DNA of 64,000 bases from Leucothrix arctica (lineage in GTDB: Bacteria > Pseudomonadota > Gammaproteobacteria > Thiotrichales > Thiotrichaceae). Below, piece by piece: positions 27,296 to 37,014 of the stretch (positions are counted from its first letter, which is position 1; each line of letters opens with the position of its first letter). The notes under the pieces are model-generated. The model was given only the letters and a program-made list of their open reading frames with translations, made no database searches and was not told the DNA's origin. The stretch is taken from assembly GCF_003172895.1 (NCBI RefSeq), contig NZ_QGKL01000029.1:62001-126000 (forward strand). The letters are read 5' to 3'. A program made the translations under genes and the position numbers.

Positions 27296-27349
27296 GTATC
27301 TAACTCCAAAATTAAAAATATCGAGCAAAAATAAACGCTGCCACCCCTA

Positions 27350-28198
27350 TTAAGCGTTTGCTGCTAAGGGTTGAACAGTATTGTCAGTTGAAACCGATGT
27401 GGAACGATCATTACTTGGAAATGCATACATCTCAGAAGCAGATGTCGCACCGTATAATTTATCTAATTTTTCGGGGGTAAGCTCTGAGCTCGGGCCGTCA
27501 TACACAACCACACCATCTTTGAGTGCTACCGTGCGTTTGCAATAGCGAATGGCATAATCGACTTGGTGCAATGACACTAATACCGTCATACCTTCCTTGT
27601 TTAAATCAGCCAGTGCATCCATCACCTTGCGTGCAGACTCAGGGTCTAATGACGCAATTGGCTCATCGGCTAAAACAATAGAAGGCTTCTGCACTAGGGC
27701 ACGCGCAATCGCAACACGTTGTTGCTGACCACCGGATAGTGTTGATGCGCGTTGAGTCGCGGTATGCTCCATGCCTACACGCTGCAACGCTTGCATCGCT
27801 AAGTGCTTATCAGCGGTATAAAACAATCCTAGCAAGCCACGCCACTTTGGAATTCGACCTAACGACCCCATTAAAGTGTTGAGCAACACAGAGAGACGAT
27901 TAACGAGGTTGAACTGCTGGAAAATGAAGCCCACTTGAGCGCGTTGTTGGCGAACATCTTTAGCGAGCTGACCAGAGGCTTGTAGTGTCTTGCCGAGTAC
28001 GTCGACTTTCGCACTACTAGCCTTATCTGTCTTTAGAAGACCTGCAATAACACGCAGTAAGGTTGACTTACCTGAGCCTGATGCTCCAATAAGTGCGACC
28101 ATTTCACCCTTGTTAACGGTTAGGCTAACGTCAGATAACGCGGCTTTATCAGATCGAAAATGTTTGCTAACTTGAGTAACGTTTATTGCGACAGTCAT
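27350..28198 (-). CDS. phnC: Phosphonate ABC transporter ATP-binding protein
   Basis: A 282-residue ATPase of the phosphonate importer and first gene of the phn operon. Walker A is GASGSGKST, the signature is LSGGQQQRV, and Walker B is [11 protein letters not shown]. The C-terminus carries a short serine/threonine-rich tail beyond the usual PhnC end. GGGG lies just upstream of the ATG. The operon promoter should lie in the 393-base gap to srkA, where a weak Pho-box-like site is seen. Confidence 0.94.
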   Translation of the reverse strand: MTVAINVTQVSKHFRSDKAALSDVSLTVNKGEMVALIGASGSGKSTLLRVIAGLLKTDKASSAKVDVLGKTLQASGQLAKDVRQQRAQVGFIFQQFNLVNRLSVLLNTLMGSLGRIPKWRGLLGLFYTADKHLAMQALQRVGMEHTATQRASTLSGGQQQRVAIARALVQKPSIVLADEPIASLDPESARKVMDALADLNKEGMTVLVSLHQVDYAIRYCKRTVALKDGVVVYDGPSSELTPEKLDKLYGATSASEMYAFPSNDRSTSVSTDNTVQPLAANA

Positions 28199-28240
28199 AT
28201 CTACTACCCCATTTGAGTGAGCGCAGATTAGCGTTGCTAT

Positions 28241-28258
28241 GTGATGCTTTTATTACAA
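28241..28258 (-). promoter_or_regulatory. Weak Pho-box-like site upstream of phnC
   Basis: On the plus strand the 18 bases GTGATGCTTTTATTACAA resemble the reverse complement of the PhoB consensus: two 7-base units around a 4-base T/A spacer, with 4 and 5 of 7 positions matching. A further ATGACGA half-site lies at 28274. The site sits about 43 bases before phnC. The rest of the 28199-28591 gap is AT-rich and must hold the divergent phnC and srkA promoters; I see no gene in it. Confidence 0.35.
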
Positions 28259-28591
28259 TAATATTTTGTTTTTATGACGATGAATTAGAAACTATATTGA
28301 GATGATTGAGGCCTCATATGTTGAGCGTATTAATTTTAATCACTACGCTATTCTTGTCGACCCGTGAGCTTTAGCTAAATTAACTCTCTATAATGAACTT
28401 TTCGCACAATTCAAGATATCAAAAAAAGACACAAACTAGCGAATACTCAATCAACAATTAACTTAATTTCAGGTTTTAGTCTTTAATGCTTTTCTTCTTA
28501 TCAACAGCAAAGCTTAAAAGCCGAATTACAAGCCTTCACACCAAGAACAAGATAAACTCCACCAAACAACTAACACCACAAAGGCAAGACC

Positions 28592-29605
28592 ATGAATGTG
28601 CTAGAACCAGAAAAAGAAAACAAAGCCGTCAACGCCTTTCAAAACCTATCACCTGACGAGATTTTAGATGCGGTAGAAAGCCAAGGTATGATGCCTGATG
28701 GCGGCTTACTCGCACTCAACAGCTACGAAAACCGCGTGTACCAAGTCGGTATAGAAGACCAGCAACCGATCATTGCTAAGTTTTACCGCCCTAGCCGCTG
28801 GGACAACGCTGCAATACAAGAAGAACATGACTTTACCCGCGCTTTGGCTGCTGACGAGTTACCCGTCGTTGCGCCCATTTATAACGATAAAGACGAAAGT
28901 ATTCACCAGCATGAGGAGTTTCGTTTTTCCTTATATGAGCGTAAAGGTGGCCGTACACCTGAGCTAGACAACCCTGACCAGCTCGAAGTGATTGGCCGTT
29001 TTCTAGCGCGTATTCACTTACACGGCGAGCAAACTGACTTCGTTCACCGTCCAGAAATCGACATCAATACTTACGGTGTTGAGCCTTCGCAGTTTTTGCT
29101 CAACGAAAACAGACTTCCCCCTAGTATCGAAGCGGCTTATGCGAGTTTGATCGACGATTTACTCGGCAAGATTCGCCATCACTTTAACGCGGCTGGATCA
29201 GTCCAGTCCTTGCGTATTCACGGTGACTGTCACCCTGGGAATATTCTCTACCGAGACGATATACCGCACATTGTTGATTTTGACGACGCGCGAATGGGGC
29301 CTGCGATTCAGGATATTTGGATGTATTTATCGGGCGACCGCTTTTACAGACAAGAACGTTTGATGGATATTTTGATTGGTTACACTCAGTTTCGTGAGTT
29401 CAATGCGCGTGAGTTGCACTTGATTGAAGCGCTGCGAACGTTGCGGATGATCAACTATGCAGGATGGTTGGCGAAACGTGCTGATGACCCAGCATTCCAA
29501 CTGGCATTCCCGTGGTTTTATACACCGCGTTATTGGGATGATCATATCTTGGCGCTTAAAGAGCAGTCTTCCGCATTGGACGAACAACCACTCATTTGGG
29601 ACTAA
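28592..29605 (+). CDS. srkA: Stress response kinase SrkA (YihE/RdoA) homologue
   Basis: A 337-residue cytoplasmic kinase of the YihE/RdoA family, with an aminoglycoside-phosphotransferase-like fold. Catalytic features are HGDCHPGNILY (catalytic loop with D and N) and HIVDFDDARMGP (metal-binding Asp). The N-terminal FYRPSRW motif is shared with E. coli SrkA. In E. coli it counters stress-induced programmed death and protects against oxidants. The gene is divergent from phnC and convergent with the DUF98 gene, with 17 bases between the ends. Confidence 0.92.
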   Translation: MNVLEPEKENKAVNAFQNLSPDEILDAVESQGMMPDGGLLALNSYENRVYQVGIEDQQPIIAKFYRPSRWDNAAIQEEHDFTRALAADELPVVAPIYNDKDESIHQHEEFRFSLYERKGGRTPELDNPDQLEVIGRFLARIHLHGEQTDFVHRPEIDINTYGVEPSQFLLNENRLPPSIEAAYASLIDDLLGKIRHHFNAAGSVQSLRIHGDCHPGNILYRDDIPHIVDFDDARMGPAIQDIWMYLSGDRFYRQERLMDILIGYTQFREFNARELHLIEALRTLRMINYAGWLAKRADDPAFQLAFPWFYTPRYWDDHILALKEQSSALDEQPLIWD

Positions 29606-29622
29606 ATACGGCTATTTGACGG

Positions 29623-30219
29623 TTATACCTGAAAAGAAGCTTCTGGGAATTTCTCAGTAATTAACATGATCGGCTGACCGCCCGCATAGATTCTGTAAGT
29701 ACGCGAGATCAGCGGCGCGTCTTCTGGAAGGTCATAATACTGAGCAATTTCACCCATCGGTTCGCGCTTGCAGGACAGTATTTCGCGGAAAGACTCGGTG
29801 CGAGATTCAAGTATCAACAGACCAATCGGTTTGCGCGTTGTCAGTAAGGCGTCGCGCATTGCTGGGCTTAGGCGCTCAGGGACTAGCACCGACTCTGCGT
29901 AAATATAGTTCTTATGACTACACTTACCTCTCAGCAAAATCTTTCGAGCAATGACCTCTGTGCCTTCATCAATATCTAGGTAAGGTATCGCTTTATTTGC
30001 AGGAATCACTTCTTCGTAAAGCTTCACAACCTTCATCGATTCAGACATTTGCGCTTCAAGTATGTCAGTCACCGTACCGTCGGTGGTGAGCAAAATACGC
30101 TGAAACGGTGACATCGCTTTTGGATCTAAACTGCTTTGACGCATAGAGTCTTGTAAATCAATGCGTAACATTCCGATACTGTGTTGCTGGTCGTTGCTGT
30201 TCACGGTTTGTTTAGTCAC
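29623..30219 (-). CDS. Chorismate lyase-like protein (DUF98 family)
   Basis: A protein of up to 198 residues related to the DUF98/chorismate pyruvate-lyase family, whose fold resembles the UTRA domain of GntR regulators. Blocks include SPFQRILLTTDGTVTDILEA near the N-terminus and YAESVLVPERLSPAMRDAL further on. There is no DNA-binding domain. The start is uncertain: GTG at 30219 without a ribosome site, or ATG at 30171 after GGA. It lies 53 bases after modC on the same strand and may be the last gene of that operon. Whether it cleaves chorismate is not shown; no ubiquinone or phenolic genes are nearby. Confidence 0.72.
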   Translation of the reverse strand: MTKQTVNSNDQQHSIGMLRIDLQDSMRQSSLDPKAMSPFQRILLTTDGTVTDILEAQMSESMKVVKLYEEVIPANKAIPYLDIDEGTEVIARKILLRGKCSHKNYIYAESVLVPERLSPAMRDALLTTRKPIGLLILESRTESFREILSCKREPMGEIAQYYDLPEDAPLISRTYRIYAGGQPIMLITEKFPEASFQV

Positions 30220-30272
30220 TTGATGCGGCTCTTTATTTAGTCCAAAACAGGAGTATATCGGTGACGCGCCAG

Positions 30273-30965
30273 TTAGTAACCCTCATCCTCAAGTAAGTGA
30301 TGTTGGGTCGTTTTTATGTCGCCACTGGCAATGACTTTGCCCTCATCCATAATCACCAAGTAGTCTGCTAAACGACGTACCTCGGCAGGTGAATGACTGA
30401 CGTATAACACGGGGATGTCTAGCTCACGGTGAAGCCGCTCCAAGAACGGTAATATTTCACGCTTGCGGCGAATATCGAGTGAGGCTAAAGGTTCGTCCAT
30501 GAGTAATAGTTCAGGGCAAACGGCTAGTGCCCTAGCAATAGCAACACGTTGCTTTTCACCTCCTGAGAGGCTGTCTGGCATTCGGTTTAACAAACCTTCT
30601 ATACCTAGTAATTCAACGGCTTGGTCGAGTGCCTTTTGTGCTTGTGGTTTGCCACAACGAGTCGCACCAAAGTTGAGATTCTTTATCACGGACAAGTGTT
30701 CAAACAAGCTCGCTTCTTGAAAGACGTAACCAATCGGACGTTTGTGTGTTGGTAAGTAAATCTGCTTTTCGCTGTCTTCCCAGACTTCGCCATTTACCTG
30801 CAAGTAAGCACTATTGGGTGACTCTAAACCTGCGATACAGCGTAGTAAGCTGCTTTTACCGCAACCTGAGTGGCCGTAGATGGCTGTTACGCCTGTTGCG
30901 GGTAGTTGCTCATTTACATTTAGCTCGAAGTCAGAGCGTCGTAATTTGTAAGCTAATTTGATCAT
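30273..30965 (-). CDS. modC: Molybdate ABC transporter ATP-binding protein, short form
   Basis: A 230-residue ATPase of the ModC type. Walker A is GHSGCGKSS, the signature is [10 protein letters not shown], and Walker B is [26 protein letters not shown] is typical of ModC. It lacks the C-terminal TOBE/MOP molybdate-binding domain of full-length ModC (about 350 residues) and ends shortly after the ATPase fold, so it probably has no trans-inhibition. It follows modB with a one-base gap. Tungstate is an alternative substrate. Confidence 0.88.
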   Translation of the reverse strand: MIKLAYKLRRSDFELNVNEQLPATGVTAIYGHSGCGKSSLLRCIAGLESPNSAYLQVNGEVWEDSEKQIYLPTHKRPIGYVFQEASLFEHLSVIKNLNFGATRCGKPQAQKALDQAVELLGIEGLLNRMPDSLSGGEKQRVAIARALAVCPELLLMDEPLASLDIRRKREILPFLERLHRELDIPVLYVSHSPAEVRRLADYLVIMDEGKVIASGDIKTTQHHLLEDEGY

Positions 30966-30966
30966 G

Positions 30967-31650
30967 CTAGACCCGAATCCGCGCTGGCGTCTTTATCACT
31001 GTATACATCAGCAGTAACACCAAAAACGAAAACGCCAACAGTATCGCTGCCAAGCTATGTGCTTGAGCGTAGTCCAAAGCCTCCACATGGTTATAAAGCT
31101 GCACCGACACTAGTCGCGTTTTATCAGGAATATTCCCACCGATCATAAGCACCACCCCAAACTCACCCACGGTATGCGCAAAACCTAATATGCCGCCCGT
31201 TAGAAAGCCTGACTTGGCCATTGGCACAACCACCGAAAAGAAGCTATCCAAACGACTAGCACGCAAGGTGGCTGCCACTTCCAACGGTCGTCGCCCGATA
31301 GACTCAAAGGCGTTTTGCAACGGCTGCACCACAAACGGTAAGGAGTAAATACACGATGCCACGACTAACCCTGCAAAGGTAAACGGCAATGTGCCAAAAC
31401 CTAAGGCTGTCGTCACTTTACCGACAGGCCCTTCTGGCCCCATAAGCACCAATAAGTAGAAGCCTAAAACAATCGGTGGTAGTACCAATGGCACGGCAAT
31501 CAATGCGCTACAAAACGGCTTCCATTTGGAGCGTGTAGTCGCCAACCACCAAGCCAATGGCGTGCTGATAAATAACAGAATAAGTGTGGTGAGGCTGGCA
31601 ACTTTAAAGGTTAACCAAAGTGCGCCGTAGTCAGCTGAAGTGAGAGTCAC
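30967..31650 (-). CDS. modB: Molybdate ABC transporter permease
   Basis: A 227-residue inner-membrane permease with about five to six transmembrane segments. The block [18 protein letters not shown] and the coupling loop [18 protein letters not shown] are typical of ModB, as is [20 protein letters not shown]. It starts with GTG 2 bases after the modA stop and ends one base before modC. Confidence 0.92.
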   Translation of the reverse strand: MTLTSADYGALWLTFKVASLTTLILLFISTPLAWWLATTRSKWKPFCSALIAVPLVLPPIVLGFYLLVLMGPEGPVGKVTTALGFGTLPFTFAGLVVASCIYSLPFVVQPLQNAFESIGRRPLEVAATLRASRLDSFFSVVVPMAKSGFLTGGILGFAHTVGEFGVVLMIGGNIPDKTRLVSVQLYNHVEALDYAQAHSLAAILLAFSFLVLLLMYTVIKTPARIRV

Positions 31651-31652
31651 GG

Positions 31653-32468
31653 TCAGTCATACCCGAAAGAACGTATCAGTTTTTTCTCACTATCGCTATT
31701 GAGAAACTCGGTCAATGCACTAGCTGCTGGGTTATCTGAGGCGGTTTTTAGTATCACGGCATACTGCTCAATGGCGGGGTAACAGTCGGTAGGTATCAAC
31801 CAATGACTGCCCTGCTCACTTTCATCTAAATCTTTAATTTGTGACAGCGCCACGAAACCCAATGCTGCATTGCCTGTTTGAACAAACTGAAAGGTTTGAG
31901 CTATGTTTTCACCCATCACGACTTTGTCTTTTAGCGAATCAGTCAGCTCTAGTCGTGCTAATACCGACTTAGCCGCTGCGCCATAAGGTGCCAGTTTTGG
32001 GTTAGCCATCGCAAAGTAGTCAAAGTCACCCTGCTCTAGCACACCACGCAACGCTTCGGTGCTTTCCGTACTTTCCACAGCATCAGACTTCGCTGACCAC
32101 AAAACCAAGCGCCCTTTTGCATAGATAAACTCACTGCCTTTAACAGCTAAGCCTTTATCTATAATTCGGGTAACTTTGTCTTTATCCGCAGAAAGGAATA
32201 CATCAAACGGTGCGCCGTGAGTGATTTGTGCGAGGAGTTTGCCAGACGATCCAAACGCCAACTTAGCTTGGTGTCCAGTCTCAGCTTCAAAACGCTCAGC
32301 GATCACCTTCATCGGTTTTATGAAGTTAGACGCAACCGCCACCAATACCTCATCGGCAAATAGTGGCGGGGCACTCAGGCACAATAGTGCAAGCAACGCA
32401 TTGTGCGCTAGCTTAGCTTTAGCGTAGCTCTGACAGTAACTGACGCATTTTTTTAAACGATTGATCAT
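31653..32468 (-). CDS. modA: Molybdate ABC transporter, periplasmic binding protein
   Basis: A 271-residue periplasmic protein of the ModA family. A hydrophobic signal segment (about 20-37, cleavage near LFADEV) is followed by the family blocks VAVASNF, FGSSGKLLAQI and GAPFDVFLSADKD. The only in-frame ATG places the first 50 bases inside the 3' end of tgpA, giving an unusually long N-region before the hydrophobic core. That overlap ties mod expression to the moxR-tgpA transcript. Confidence 0.9.
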   Translation of the reverse strand: MINRLKKCVSYCQSYAKAKLAHNALLALLCLSAPPLFADEVLVAVASNFIKPMKVIAERFEAETGHQAKLAFGSSGKLLAQITHGAPFDVFLSADKDKVTRIIDKGLAVKGSEFIYAKGRLVLWSAKSDAVESTESTEALRGVLEQGDFDYFAMANPKLAPYGAAAKSVLARLELTDSLKDKVVMGENIAQTFQFVQTGNAALGFVALSQIKDLDESEQGSHWLIPTDCYPAIEQYAVILKTASDNPAASALTEFLNSDSEKKLIRSFGYD

Positions 32469-34455
32469 GTGCTTGGTCGGCGTTATCCACGTAACAAATT
32501 TGCTGGTAGATCAGCGAGAAGCTTCGAATAGTATCGGACTTTTCGGGCCACTGCGAGCTAGCAATTACCGCAAATTCGGACGGTGTTTGTTGTTGTTCAC
32601 GAATAATACCGTGCTTCGCTAAACGCTTGCAAAACTTACGGTAAAGTTGATGTTCGTACGACTCGTAGCGCTGTCGTTTAAGCAGCCCTAGCATCACAAA
32701 CCAGAATAGGAAAATGCCAATAAACAACGCACCAACCAGTGCAGCCAACGGTATAGAAGACATTTTATTGAGAATAGTCTGCAATAAATTTGCCTGTGAT
32801 TCACTATCGTAACCTAACACCCAGCGCCTCCAGCCATATTGAATCGAGTCCATTTTTTTGCGAATGCCATCTAGCCATTCAAACTTTTGAGCAGAGAAAA
32901 ACTGTCCTTCCAAGAACGAACCTTCGTGTGATAACGCCTCTTCTAAACCGCTTTCAACACGGCTTGGTGAAACCATTCCGGTTGGGTCATAACGCTTCCA
33001 ACCCTGTCCTTTTATCCAAACTTCAGCCCATGCATGCGCATCGTATTGGCGAACAGCGAGGTACTGCCCTGCTTCATTCCACTCACCACCTAAGTAACCC
33101 ACCACCATACGTGCAGGAATACCCGCAGCTCGCATTAAGTACACGAAACTTCCTGCATAATGCACGCAAAAACCGCGTTGTGACTCGAACAGGAACTTAT
33201 CAATCGTATTGCTATTACCCAGTAATGGCGGCTTTAACGTGTAGTAGTATTCTTTCTCTGTGAAGCGCGTCATGACTTTGTTCACATAGTCTTCGTCGCT
33301 CGCAGACTCAGCGCGCCATTGCTTAGCGGCTTCACGTGTTTTGTTGTCACCCCTTGACGGCAGCGCTAACGCTAAACGTCTGGTTTGCTCACCCAGATTT
33401 AGATCTCGCTTAGCATTGGGATAGGTTTTGGCATTGAGTAAAAACGGCGTCACTACATCATTTTTTGCCATGATTCGGTAGTCACCAAGCTGCTTCACTT
33501 GCTTATCCAACGTGAGTGATGGCGTCAGTGTAAATAACCACGGCTGACCCGTTTTCTCATAAATCACGTCGTATTCTAGCGGCTCACCCTGCTGCGTAAT
33601 ATTCGTCTCGCTCCACGGCATATGCTGGTCGTAGTACATGCCTAACTCAAAGCTGTCGTAAGCATTATCAAGCTGTTGCCAGCTTTTACCGTCAAAGTTA
33701 TTGAGTACCAAACCACGCCAATATAATTCATGCTGCGCGGGTCGCTGACCTTTAAAGCTCACTCGAAACGCTAACTCATCAGACTTTGCTAAGTTAGCAA
33801 TATCGCCCGGTGTAATCGTGTCAGTCACACCCGTTTTCGCTTGGCTTTCAAAGCTCGGGATCACCCATAACGGGGAGAAACGCGGCATAAAGACAAACAC
33901 TAAAATCATCAATGGCAGACACTGAAACAGCATCATGGTCGATAAGCCGAGGTTTGAACGGGTTGCGTTTTGGCTGAGTTGTTGCGCAGAAGACTGCTGG
34001 TTAGCAATCAATGCAGCCGTCAAAATTATCAACGCAACGACACCGTAAGCACCCGCTAATATCGACTGACTAAACAAGAAACCAACGGCCACAAGGAAGT
34101 AGCCGATAAACACCACAACTAGCGCATCGCGTTGCCGTATGACTTCCAATGACTTAAAAGCGAAGCCGAGTAATAACAGCGAGACCATGGCATCTAGCGA
34201 TAACAAGCGCATACCACTTACCCAGATGCCCGCGACACCTAAGGCTAAGATAAATAAATTCAGTAATAATTTGGGTTGTGCCGCATTACCTTTGATGACG
34301 CGTATACGCCAGTAAGTGGCCACTAACATCACCGGAATCAACCAGATCGGTAAGAAAAATGCGAACGGCAGCATCACCACTAATTGCGCGGCTAGCAGCC
34401 AGATCATGCCTCGATAGGTGATCTGTTGTGAGATTTTGTAATGCTTATCAATCAT
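32419..34455 (-). CDS. tgpA: TgpA-type transmembrane transglutaminase-like protein
   Basis: A 678-residue inner-membrane protein. Residues 1-200 hold several transmembrane helices (DUF3488 region). The transglutaminase-like core carries the catalytic triad Cys430 (GFCVHYA), His474 (YDAHAW) and Asp490 (RYDPTG). A further helix lies at about 570-595, before a cytoplasmic DUF4129 tail. Pseudomonas TgpA is a periplasmic transglutaminase reported as essential there. The ATG overlaps the DUF58 stop by 8 bases. The gene is in the usual moxR-DUF58-tgpA order. Confidence 0.92.
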   Translation of the reverse strand: MIDKHYKISQQITYRGMIWLLAAQLVVMLPFAFFLPIWLIPVMLVATYWRIRVIKGNAAQPKLLLNLFILALGVAGIWVSGMRLLSLDAMVSLLLLGFAFKSLEVIRQRDALVVVFIGYFLVAVGFLFSQSILAGAYGVVALIILTAALIANQQSSAQQLSQNATRSNLGLSTMMLFQCLPLMILVFVFMPRFSPLWVIPSFESQAKTGVTDTITPGDIANLAKSDELAFRVSFKGQRPAQHELYWRGLVLNNFDGKSWQQLDNAYDSFELGMYYDQHMPWSETNITQQGEPLEYDVIYEKTGQPWLFTLTPSLTLDKQVKQLGDYRIMAKNDVVTPFLLNAKTYPNAKRDLNLGEQTRRLALALPSRGDNKTREAAKQWRAESASDEDYVNKVMTRFTEKEYYYTLKPPLLGNSNTIDKFLFESQRGFCVHYAGSFVYLMRAAGIPARMVVGYLGGEWNEAGQYLAVRQYDAHAWAEVWIKGQGWKRYDPTGMVSPSRVESGLEEALSHEGSFLEGQFFSAQKFEWLDGIRKKMDSIQYGWRRWVLGYDSESQANLLQTILNKMSSIPLAALVGALFIGIFLFWFVMLGLLKRQRYESYEHQLYRKFCKRLAKHGIIREQQQTPSEFAVIASSQWPEKSDTIRSFSLIYQQICYVDNADQAHDQSFKKMRQLLSELR

Positions 34456-35428
34456 TGCTCACCTCCTGCGACGGCAAACCGTATAGCGCAAGCGCAGTTA
34501 GGCACAACACTTTATGCGTTTCACCACTGCCCGGCTGTAGAACAGCACCAGGAATTCGTAGGCCAAATTGTCGTTGTTGTTCGTGAAATGACAATACCAT
34601 CGACGACAGATGCGACAGTCGTAACTCAACACCGTTGATGTTTAAACTGTCCCAATCCAACCACAATTCCTGCCCTTCGTAATCAACAAAGGACTTGGTG
34701 TAGAGGTCACCTGTTTTTGCGTATTGTCCCCAATGAATATGCTTTGGTGAGTCACCTGCTTGGTACTCACGAACACCTGCAAAGTCATTGGAACCATTCA
34801 GTATTTCTACGCCATTCTCAGCTTCATCTTCAACATTACGGTTATCCGCTTGATTCGTTTGCTCAATCGGTTCTGGATAAACAATGCCTTCGACGTCCAT
34901 GGTGATATACGACCATGCAGTCGCAAGTCCTGTGGGATAACGAGTAAATACGTCAATGCGCGGTGGCGAAAAACGGCCTCGCTCCTTAGTACTGTGAGAG
35001 AGTTTGATGCGTGTAGATTGCTGATCTAGCAAGTTTACTTCGACTAAATCTTCATTGCGCCACCCAAAGAAAATAGCACTTTTGCGTTGTTTTAATGGAC
35101 GAGAAACTTCGAGTTCCAACACCATTTTTTCCCCTGCGAAACAAGGCTCAGCGGCAACGGCTTTGACGGTTAAGCCTGCAAGGTTGCGGTAGCAGTAAAA
35201 TATATTGATAACTAACAAACCAATCAACCAAAAACACACCACGTAAACAAGTGAATTTTGGAAGTTGATACCGAGCAAAAACAGCAAAATAATCATCACG
35301 ATCAACGCAAGGCTTACCCTACTCGGTAGGATAAAAATCTTGCGCTGCGTGAGGGTTACTTCTGCTGCTTTTGGTAAGCGTTTATTAACCCATTGGTCAA
35401 AATTAAACACCCACTCCCCCGACCACAT
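34448..35428 (-). CDS. DUF58 domain-containing membrane-associated protein
   Basis: A 326-residue protein with two hydrophobic segments (about 35-80) and a C-terminal DUF58 domain. The signature reads FAGVREYQAGDSPKHIHWGQ, followed by AKTGDLYTKSF. DUF58 proteins are von Willebrand-like and are regularly partnered with MoxR ATPases. It overlaps moxR by 26 bases and tgpA by 8 bases. Function is unknown, but it is thought to be a client or adaptor of the MoxR chaperone. Confidence 0.9.
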   Translation of the reverse strand: MWSGEWVFNFDQWVNKRLPKAAEVTLTQRKIFILPSRVSLALIVMIILLFLLGINFQNSLVYVVCFWLIGLLVINIFYCYRNLAGLTVKAVAAEPCFAGEKMVLELEVSRPLKQRKSAIFFGWRNEDLVEVNLLDQQSTRIKLSHSTKERGRFSPPRIDVFTRYPTGLATAWSYITMDVEGIVYPEPIEQTNQADNRNVEDEAENGVEILNGSNDFAGVREYQAGDSPKHIHWGQYAKTGDLYTKSFVDYEGQELWLDWDSLNINGVELRLSHLSSMVLSFHEQQRQFGLRIPGAVLQPGSGETHKVLCLTALALYGLPSQEVSND

Positions 35429-36338
35429 CTACTGAGTTCAAAATGTGTCGAGCAAGCTGGTCGCCCTGAGTTTCACGACGGCCAACTAAACGATGACCAA
35501 CCACTGCGACAAATACTGCCTGTACGTCTTCGGGTAATACGTGATCACGCCCTTGAATAAACGCCCAAGCCTGTGCGCTACGCACTAAAGCCAACGCGCC
35601 ACGAGGCGACAGACCCAACAAACACAAATCACGCTGACGTGTTTGAGCAACCAGTCGCTGGATGTAATCTAATAAGGTTTCTGACACTTTAATCTTAGGC
35701 ACAAGCGCTTGAATCGCGAGTAGATCTTCTTTGCTAATACACGACTGCATAGCAGCCAAAGAACCACGACCATGCTTGCCAAGTAATAACTGACGCTCCG
35801 CCGCTTGGTCTGGATAGCCCATCGACACACGTAATAAAAATCTATCTAACTGCGACTCAGGTAACGGAAATGTACCTGACTGGCTTTGAGGATTTTGAGT
35901 AGCTATAACGAAAAATGGCGCTGGCAAAGTATGTGTTTCACCTTCCACACTCACTTGTCGTTCTTCCATGGCTTCTAGCAAGGCACTTTGCGCACGAGGT
36001 GTCGCACGGTTGAGCTCGTCTGCTAAAAATATTTCACTAAAAATTGGCCCTGCGCGGAACTGAAACTGACTTTCTTTGGCATCAAAAACGGTTGCACCAA
36101 TGACGTCTGCGGGTAGCAAGTCACTGGTAAACTGAACACGTTTATAGTCCAACCCCATCACATTGGCCAAACCATGTGCTAGCGTGGTTTTACCCATACC
36201 GGGTAAATCTTCAAGCAATAGGTGGCCACCGGCTAAAAGTGCGGTTAGTGAGAGTCTAACTTGATTCGATTTGCCCAAAATAACGTGGTTAAGTTGGGCA
36301 GTCGCTTTTTGAATTGACGCTTGAAATTGTTGGCTCAC
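35403..36338 (-). CDS. MoxR-family AAA+ ATPase
   Basis: A 311-residue cytoplasmic AAA+ ATPase. Walker A is LEDLPGMGKTTLAHGLA, Walker B is IFLADELNRATP, and sensor 1 is FVIATQNPQSQSG. An arginine-rich lid follows with LGLSPRGALALVRSAQAWA. MoxR proteins act as chaperones, often for metal cofactor insertion or envelope functions. It is the first gene of a seven-gene minus-strand run that continues through DUF58, tgpA, modA, modB, modC and probably the DUF98 gene. Confidence 0.93.
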   Translation of the reverse strand: MSQQFQASIQKATAQLNHVILGKSNQVRLSLTALLAGGHLLLEDLPGMGKTTLAHGLANVMGLDYKRVQFTSDLLPADVIGATVFDAKESQFQFRAGPIFSEIFLADELNRATPRAQSALLEAMEERQVSVEGETHTLPAPFFVIATQNPQSQSGTFPLPESQLDRFLLRVSMGYPDQAAERQLLLGKHGRGSLAAMQSCISKEDLLAIQALVPKIKVSETLLDYIQRLVAQTRQRDLCLLGLSPRGALALVRSAQAWAFIQGRDHVLPEDVQAVFVAVVGHRLVGRRETQGDQLARHILNSVDVVGGVGV

Positions 36339-37014
36339 AGTGTGTTCTCAGGGGTTGTGTTATTTTTATATAGTCACAACTCTAGAACACACTTTAAGCA
36401 ATTTCAATTCGACCTGCGGAGCGGTCTATTTCGGCACTTGTCGCTCCCTCGCAAAAGAGAGGACATCCTTGTCCGTTACTCCCTGACCATCCGTTGCGTC
36501 AGTGGTGAAGAGAATAGCCAGTCCTGAACTTATAGCTCGCGCCAAAGTTATTAAAGGTTGGTAACGGCAGATAAAGCGTAAGGTATTCATATCTACCCCC
36601 AATAGATGAAAGGAAGTAGTCCGACACACTAGGAATTTTTAGTATGACCCTGAAAATCTAACATATGAATAACAGGGACTTAAGAGAGTATGCATTGTGT
36701 AGATAGTTACCGAGCTCTATTCATACATAATATGAGTGAAGATGAGCAAGACTCTATGGTATTTGCAACGGCTAATAGTTTATAAGGTTAAAATTAGCTC
36801 ATTGACTAGAAAACTTGCCAACTAAAAATTCTTCACACGGTTACCTCGAAACATTTATATGAACTTGGTATTCCCCTGTACAGTTCTGCTAGACTACTAA
36901 CATTCGTCATATGTAACAGTATTACTAAATTTTTTTTTGACTATGTTACGCAGATCTTAAATCGTAGCTAATATTTGTAAAAAAAATTCATTGACTCCAC
37001 CTGAGTAATTTAAA
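36339..37014. other. 676-base gap upstream of the AT-rich cassette
   Basis: I find no convincing gene. The left part (to about 36600) has host-like composition, and a 67-codon minus frame at 36426-36629 has no recognisable features. From about 36640 the sequence turns strongly AT-rich and continues so into the next two genes, which suggests that the left boundary of an acquired segment lies here. A TTGACT at 36938 after a T run could be a -35 box for the cassette, but no good -10 pairs with it. Confidence 0.5.

Noticed and set aside
36426-36629. 67-codon minus-strand frame in the gap before the AT-rich cassette
   Set aside because: No ribosome site, no family resemblance, and it lies in what looks like ordinary intergenic sequence.
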